From contig JAGHCL010000162.1 of assembly GCA_021160485.1 (NCBI GenBank), positions 1 through 21,534 on the forward strand: DNA of 21,534 nt, read 5' to 3'. This stretch comes from Candidatus Desulfofervidaceae bacterium (lineage in GTDB: Bacteria > Desulfobacterota > Desulfofervidia > Desulfofervidales > Desulfofervidaceae). Shown here piece after piece: positions 17,416 through 21,534 of this stretch. Numbering within the stretch: position 1 is the stretch's first letter; each line of letters opens with the position of its first letter. The position numbers and the translations under genes are program-made. A model generated the notes under the pieces. That model saw nothing but the letters and a program-made list of their open reading frames with translations. It was not told the origin of the DNA and did not search any database.

Positions 17416-18063
17416 TTATAATGAAATATCTTCTTTCTTTTCTAAAATCTCTCCTTTAAAAATCCAGACCTTCACTCCAATAACCCCATAAATAGTTTTG
17501 GCCTCAGCAAAGCCATAGTCAATATCTGCTCTTAATGTGTGAAGCGGCACTCTACCTTCACGATACCATTCTGTCCTTGCCATCTCCGCTCCACCCAAAC
17601 GCCCAGAACATTCAATTTTAATACCCTTAGCGCCAAACTTTAAAGTTGTTCCCACCGCTCTTTTCATGGCCCGGCGAAAGGCAACCCGGCGTTCCAATTG
17701 TAAGGCAACATTCTCTGCTACTAACTGCGCATCTAATTCAGGCCTTTTTACTTCTAAAATATCAATCAAACTATCTCTTTTTATCTGTCGCTCTAAGTCC
17801 TTTTTTAATTTCTCTATCTCTACCCCTTTCTTACCAATAACAATACCTGGCCGGGCAGTGTGAATTTTTATCCTGACTTTATTAGCTGCCCTTTCAATTT
17901 CTATCTTTGAAATACCTGCATGATAGAGCCTGCTTTTTATGAACTGACGAATACGCCTATCTTCTATAACAAAGTTAGGAAACTCTTTCTCTGCATACCA
18001 TCTGGAATCCCATGTCCTTATTACACCTAATCTAAACCCTACAGGATGTACTTTTTGTCCCAA
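17416..18063 (-). CDS. rpsC: 30S ribosomal protein S3
   Basis: The 215-aa protein lies at the mRNA entry and has helicase-related contacts. It starts with the canonical [15 protein letters not shown] and contains a KH domain (about 39-107) with the [18 protein letters not shown] loop. A C-terminal S3 domain follows with [20 protein letters not shown]. The start codon is TTG, supported by GGAGG 8 nt upstream. The C-terminus is short, without the long extension of some S3 proteins. Confidence 0.96.
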   Translation of the reverse strand: MGQKVHPVGFRLGVIRTWDSRWYAEKEFPNFVIEDRRIRQFIKSRLYHAGISKIEIERAANKVRIKIHTARPGIVIGKKGVEIEKLKKDLERQIKRDSLIDILEVKRPELDAQLVAENVALQLERRVAFRRAMKRAVGTTLKFGAKGIKIECSGRLGGAEMARTEWYREGRVPLHTLRADIDYGFAEAKTIYGVIGVKVWIFKGEILEKKEDISL

Positions 18064-18076
18064 AACAAAACCCTCC

Positions 18077-18415
18077 TTATGATACTAACTCATCTAATAT
18101 AACGGTTATATGACTGGTCCTTTTTCTAATCAAATAAGCCCGACCTACAGCCCGAGGTCTAATCCTTTTAAGGATAGGACCTGGATCAGCATAAATACGC
18201 TTAATATACAAATTATCCACATCCACATCTGGATTTTGCTCTGCATTGGCCACAGCAGATTTTATCAACTTACTCACTACACGTGCCGCCCTTTTGGGAG
18301 TAAACTCTAACATGGCTAAAGCTTCTTCTACCTTTTTCCCCCGCACAAGGTCTATTACCAAGCGTACCTTACGAGGGGAAATCCTTATATATCTAGCTAC
18401 AGCCCTTGCCTCCAT
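18077..18415 (-). CDS. rplV: 50S ribosomal protein L22
   Basis: The 112-aa protein has a beta-hairpin lining the exit tunnel and relevant to macrolide action. It begins [20 protein letters not shown] and includes [20 protein letters not shown] and the hairpin-to-end [20 protein letters not shown]. The ATG at 18415 overlaps the rpsS stop (TGATG); a GTG one codon earlier is also possible. The end is 13 nt before rpsC. Confidence 0.96.
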   Translation of the reverse strand: MEARAVARYIRISPRKVRLVIDLVRGKKVEEALAMLEFTPKRAARVVSKLIKSAVANAEQNPDVDVDNLYIKRIYADPGPILKRIRPRAVGRAYLIRKRTSHITVILDELVS

Positions 18416-18702
18416 CACTTCTTCCCCTTCACTTTACCCTTTTTATCTCCTGCATGACCATAAAAGACTCTTGTGGGGGCAAATTCACCCAGTTTATGAC
18501 CTACCATATTCTCGGTGATATAAACTGGGATAAACTTTCGTCCATTATGAACGGCAAAAGTCAACCCCACAAATTCAGGTAAAATCGTTGAACGCCGGGA
18601 CCAGGTTTTTATCACCTTCTTTTCCCCGGTTTCTTTCAATTTCCTCACCTTCTTTAATAACTTTTCGTCAACAAATGGTCCTTTTTTTACCGAGCGTCCC
18701 AA
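18415..18702 (-). CDS. rpsS: 30S ribosomal protein S19
   Basis: The 95-aa head protein pairs with S13. It has [38 protein letters not shown] and the C-terminal [20 protein letters not shown] signature. The start codon is TTG, preceded by GGAGG 5 nt upstream. The stop overlaps the rplV start by one base. It is 14 nt after rplB. Confidence 0.97.
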   Translation of the reverse strand: MGRSVKKGPFVDEKLLKKVRKLKETGEKKVIKTWSRRSTILPEFVGLTFAVHNGRKFIPVYITENMVGHKLGEFAPTRVFYGHAGDKKGKVKGKK

Positions 18703-18716
18703 GGGAACCTCCTCCC

Positions 18717-19538
18717 TTATTTTCTTCTTTTAATAATATATTTGTCACTAGGCTTCTTTCCTCTTGTCTTATATCCCTTTGTAGGTTTACCCCACGGTGT
18801 ACAGGGATGACGACCGCCTGCGCTTTTACCTTCACCACCACCCAGGGGATGATCTATCGGATTCATAGCTACACCTCGCACCGTTGGTCTAATCCCCAAC
18901 CACCGGGCCCTGCCTGCTTTACCGATGTTCACATGCATGTGATCTAGGTTTCCTACCTGCCCTATGGTTGCCCGACATTCCAGTCTAACAAGCCTTATTT
19001 CCCCAGAAGGCAACCGTAAATGAGCATAAGGCTCTTCTTTAGCTAGAATTTGAACATAGGCACCAGCACTCCTTGCGATTTGCCCGCCTTTACCAGGACG
19101 TAACTCAACATTGTGCACAATCGTACCTACAGGAATATTTCTAATAGGCAAACAATTTCCAGGTTTAATATCCACATCCTCTCCTGACATAACGGTATCA
19201 CCCACAGAAAGACCTAAGGGAGCTAAGATATACCTTTTCTCCCCATCAGCATAGTGTAAAAGGGCGATACGAGCTGAACGATTAGGGTCATATTCTATTG
19301 CCGCTACTTTTGCCGGAATACCTACTTTATCCCTTTTAAAATCAATAATCCGATAGAGCCGCTTATGGCCTCCACCTTTATGGCGGCAGGTGATACGGCC
19401 ATATACATTTCTACCACCATGCTTCTTTAAAGGAACAACCAAACTCTTTTCTGGCTCGGTCTTCGTAATCTCCTCAAAAGTTAAATAACTCTGAAACCGC
19501 CTCCCTGGAGATGTTGGCTTACACTTTCTAATGGGCAT
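18717..19538 (-). CDS. rplB: 50S ribosomal protein L2
   Basis: The 273-aa protein is one of the most conserved and is needed for peptidyl-transferase activity and subunit association. It contains [18 protein letters not shown] near the start, [18 protein letters not shown], the [22 protein letters not shown] region and the [20 protein letters not shown] loop with H230-region residues around HPLGGG. Length is usual. It lies 2 nt after rplW and 14 nt before rpsS. Confidence 0.97.
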   Translation of the reverse strand: MPIRKCKPTSPGRRFQSYLTFEEITKTEPEKSLVVPLKKHGGRNVYGRITCRHKGGGHKRLYRIIDFKRDKVGIPAKVAAIEYDPNRSARIALLHYADGEKRYILAPLGLSVGDTVMSGEDVDIKPGNCLPIRNIPVGTIVHNVELRPGKGGQIARSAGAYVQILAKEEPYAHLRLPSGEIRLVRLECRATIGQVGNLDHMHVNIGKAGRARWLGIRPTVRGVAMNPIDHPLGGGEGKSAGGRHPCTPWGKPTKGYKTRGKKPSDKYIIKRRK

Positions 19539-19540
19539 CC

Positions 19541-19831
19541 TTAAACCCCTTCAAAAAATTCTATATGGTCTCCTGGACGTAAGGTCACAATGGCCTTTTT
19601 CCAGTCTTTTTCTTTTCCCTGAAATCTTCCCATTCTTCTCTTTTTTCCCTTCATCTTTAAGGTGTGCACATCTAGCACTTTTACATTAAATAACTTCTCT
19701 ACTGCTTCTTTTATTTCAATCTTATTTGCCTTGGGATCCACCTCAAAGGTAACTTTATTCAAGGTTTCCTTGTGTAATGTAGTCTTTTCTGTAATTAACG
19801 GCCTTTTTATGATCTGATATATGTCCCTCAT
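19541..19831 (-). CDS. rplW: 50S ribosomal protein L23
   Basis: The 96-aa exit-site protein docks trigger factor and SRP. It has [16 protein letters not shown] near the start, [20 protein letters not shown] in the middle and [15 protein letters not shown] as the extended loop. The ATG overlaps the rplD stop by 4 nt (ATGA), and it ends 2 nt before rplB. Confidence 0.97.
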   Translation of the reverse strand: MRDIYQIIKRPLITEKTTLHKETLNKVTFEVDPKANKIEIKEAVEKLFNVKVLDVHTLKMKGKKRRMGRFQGKEKDWKKAIVTLRPGDHIEFFEGV

Positions 19832-20451
19832 GAGCGTAACGACTCCTCAATTTTAGGAATTGCATTTTGTAATATAACTAAATAGTCATACCGCAAAATG
19901 TCGTATACGTTTAAACCCTCCCGAGGTAACACCTGAAAAGCAGGTACGTTCCGGGAGGCCAATCTCAACCCATCAACCTTACCTTCGGTCACAATCAAAG
20001 CCCTTGGCAAATTTAATGTTTTCATAATATTTAAAAACTTCTTTGTCTTAATTTCATCTAAAACGACATTATCTAAAATACGCAAACAGTCAGCCTTCAA
20101 TTTAGAAGTAAGGGCCATCTTCAAAGCCCGCTTACGCACTTTTTTGGGTAATGAATAAGCGTAACTCCGCGGTTTTGGACCAAATACTACTCCACCGCCA
20201 ACCCAATGAGGGGCCCTGATACTTCCCTGGCGAGCCCTGCCTGTTCCCTTTTGCCTCCAGGGCTTTCTGCCTCCGCCTCTCACTTCGCCCCTACTTTTTG
20301 TAGAAGCCGTTCCGGCCCGACGACAGGCCAGTTGCCATTTTACCACTTCGTAAATTAAATACGGTTTGACTGGCACATCAAATATATCATCCGCAAGGGT
20401 AATATTTCCTACTTCCTGTCCTTCCTGATTATATACTTTCACCTCTGGCAT
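19828..20451 (-). CDS. rplD: 50S ribosomal protein L4
   Basis: The 207-aa protein extends a loop into the exit tunnel and, in E. coli, represses the S10 operon by attenuation and at translation. Conserved regions are [20 protein letters not shown], then [20 protein letters not shown], and [20 protein letters not shown]. No E. coli-like long S10 leader is seen between tuf and rpsJ, so that control probably does not operate in the same way. It overlaps rplW by 4 nt. Confidence 0.97.
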   Translation of the reverse strand: MPEVKVYNQEGQEVGNITLADDIFDVPVKPYLIYEVVKWQLACRRAGTASTKSRGEVRGGGRKPWRQKGTGRARQGSIRAPHWVGGGVVFGPKPRSYAYSLPKKVRKRALKMALTSKLKADCLRILDNVVLDEIKTKKFLNIMKTLNLPRALIVTEGKVDGLRLASRNVPAFQVLPREGLNVYDILRYDYLVILQNAIPKIEESLRS

Positions 20452-20466
20452 CCTTTTTTAACCTCT

Positions 20467-21090
20467 TTACCCAACCTTTTTAATAATAACCAAGCTATTT
20501 CGGCTCCCAGGCACAGCCCCTTTTACCAAAATCAAATTGTGTTCAGGTCTGACATCAACTACCTTCAAATTTTTAATAGTTACCCTCTTGTTACCCATAT
20601 GCCCAGGCATTCTTTTTCCTTTAATAACTCTACCCGGGAAGGTGCAACATCCAATAGATTTGGGGCGTCGGTGATTCCGGCTCCCATGGGTTTCAGGTCC
20701 TCTTTTAAAACCGTGTCTTTTGATTACACCTGCAAAACCACGGCCTTTACTCGTACCTGTCACATCAACTACATCCCCGGGCTGAAATTCTTCCACTGTC
20801 ACCTGTTGACCTACTTCAACAGCTTCTATATTAGACACCTTAAATTCTCTCAGGTGATAAAAGCAGGGTGTTCCTGCCTTCTCAAAGTGCCCTAATAGTG
20901 GCTTGGGCACTCTGGATTTCTTTTTAGGCATAAACCCCAATTGGACAGCATTATAACCATCTTTTTCTACTGTTTTTTTCTGAACCACTGTGCAAGGACC
21001 AGCTTCAAGCACCGTCACCGGAACCACATTACCATCTTCAGCGAAGATACGAGTCATTCCCAGTTTTTTTGCTAAAATTCCCCCTACCAT
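20467..21090 (-). CDS. rplC: 50S ribosomal protein L3
   Basis: The 207-aa protein initiates 50S assembly and extends to the peptidyl-transferase centre. It shows [40 protein letters not shown], the [20 protein letters not shown] loop and [20 protein letters not shown]. The loop glutamine methylated by PrmB in E. coli has no obvious counterpart I can confirm. It follows rpsJ by 16 nt with an AAGGAAGG site. Confidence 0.97.
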   Translation of the reverse strand: MVGGILAKKLGMTRIFAEDGNVVPVTVLEAGPCTVVQKKTVEKDGYNAVQLGFMPKKKSRVPKPLLGHFEKAGTPCFYHLREFKVSNIEAVEVGQQVTVEEFQPGDVVDVTGTSKGRGFAGVIKRHGFKRGPETHGSRNHRRPKSIGCCTFPGRVIKGKRMPGHMGNKRVTIKNLKVVDVRPEHNLILVKGAVPGSRNSLVIIKKVG

Positions 21091-21106
21091 CTTTTAAACC
21101 TTCCTT

Positions 21107-21418
21107 TTATAACTTAATTTCAACATCTACTCCCGAAGCCAATTCCAAATTCATTAAAGCATCTACTGTCTGATGTGTCGGTTCTATTATTTCTATCAAA
21201 CGCTTATGAGTCCTTATTTCAAACTGCTCCCGAGATTTTTTATCCTTATGAGGAGACCGCAACACCGTCCACCTACTTATTTTGGTAGGTAATGGAATAG
21301 GACCCACCACTTTAGCGCCTGTCCTTTTAGCCGTATCTACAATTTGAACTACGGCCTGATCCAACAACCGATGATCAAACGCTTTTAACTTTATCCGTAT
21401 TTTCTGATTTTCAATCAT
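21107..21418 (-). CDS. rpsJ: 30S ribosomal protein S10
   Basis: The 103-aa protein lies in the 30S head and also pairs with NusB in antitermination. It has [20 protein letters not shown], the [19 protein letters not shown] loop and [16 protein letters not shown]. Length and motifs are standard. The gap after tuf is only 32 nt, so tuf and the S10 operon may be transcribed together. Confidence 0.97.
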   Translation of the reverse strand: MIENQKIRIKLKAFDHRLLDQAVVQIVDTAKRTGAKVVGPIPLPTKISRWTVLRSPHKDKKSREQFEIRTHKRLIEIIEPTHQTVDALMNLELASGVDVEIKL

Positions 21419-21450
21419 AGCTGCCAGAAACCCTATTTATTATATTATTT

Positions 21451-21534
21451 TTACTCCAAGATTTTAGTAACGACACCAGCGCCTACAGTGCGACCACCTT
21501 CTCTGATCGCAAAACGTAGCCCCTCTTCCATCGC
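21451..21534 (-). CDS. tuf: Elongation factor Tu, C-terminal end (partial)
   Basis: The last 27 codons of a minus-strand ORF read AMEEGLRFAIREGGRTVGAG then VVTKILE and stop. This is the canonical end of EF-Tu domain 3. EF-Tu delivers aminoacyl-tRNA to the ribosome as a GTP complex. The rest of the gene lies beyond the window edge. Its position just before rpsJ is the usual str-S10 junction. Confidence 0.95.
   Translation of the reverse strand, partial: AMEEGLRFAIREGGRTVGAGVVTKILE

Noticed and set aside
21439..21444. Perfect TATAAT on the minus strand between tuf and rpsJ
   Set aside because: No recognisable -35 element at 16-18 nt spacing (CTAAAA/ACTAAA there). The region is simply AT-rich.

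Overview
The window looks like the chromosome of a low-GC, Gram-negative bacterium. LapA and LapB homologues imply lipopolysaccharide control. The TrpB2-type tryptophan synthase beta chain, UPF0280 protein, sigma-54 response regulator and rpsU-yqeY pair would fit a (possibly thermophilic) member of the Desulfobacterota. That placement is inference from gene content; no species can be named from the sequence alone.

Region 1 (1-4030, plus strand). A 5'-truncated UPF0280 gene, a HIT-family nucleotide hydrolase/transferase, lapA and lapB lie in one tight transcription unit with gaps of 0-12 nt. A sigma-54-dependent response regulator follows after a 63-nt gap that carries a plausible sigma-70 promoter overlapping the lapB stop codon. 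No histidine kinase is visible.

Region 2 (4125-6221, minus strand). From high to low coordinates: trpB2, rpsU (S21) and a GatB/YqeY-family gene. rpsU has its own near-consensus promoter, whose -10 box lies inside a perfect palindrome. yqeY ends convergently with the response regulator, so the dnaG-rpoD part of the classical rpsU operon is not here.

Region 3 (6297-21534, minus strand). This is an essentially complete S10-spc-alpha ribosomal protein super-operon: tuf (3' end only), rpsJ, rplC, rplD, rplW, rplB, rpsS, rplV, rpsC, rplP, rpmC, rpsQ, rplN, rplX, rplE, rpsN, rpsH, rplF, rplR, rpsE, rpmD, rplO, secY, adk, map, infA, rpmJ, rpsM, rpsK, rpsD, rpoA, rplQ. Two short genes, rpmD (59 aa) and rpmJ (37 aa), were found by translating the gaps. 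It ends in a strong intrinsic terminator just upstream of trpB2. Most gaps are 0-24 nt. Larger ones are secY-adk (195 nt, holding an imperfect inverted-repeat element and a 15-codon ORF), rpmJ-infA (90 nt) and rpsK-rpsD (86 nt, holding a perfect palindrome).

The region-3 genes jointly supply ribosome assembly, initiation (IF-1), elongation (EF-Tu), protein export (SecY), N-terminal methionine removal (Map), adenylate balance (Adk) and transcription (RpoA). No stretch over 300 bases lacks a gene. I saw no tRNA, rRNA, CRISPR array or intact mobile element. Most of the window is deeply conserved; the less ordinary signals are short regulatory or repeat structures between genes, not a new multi-gene system.
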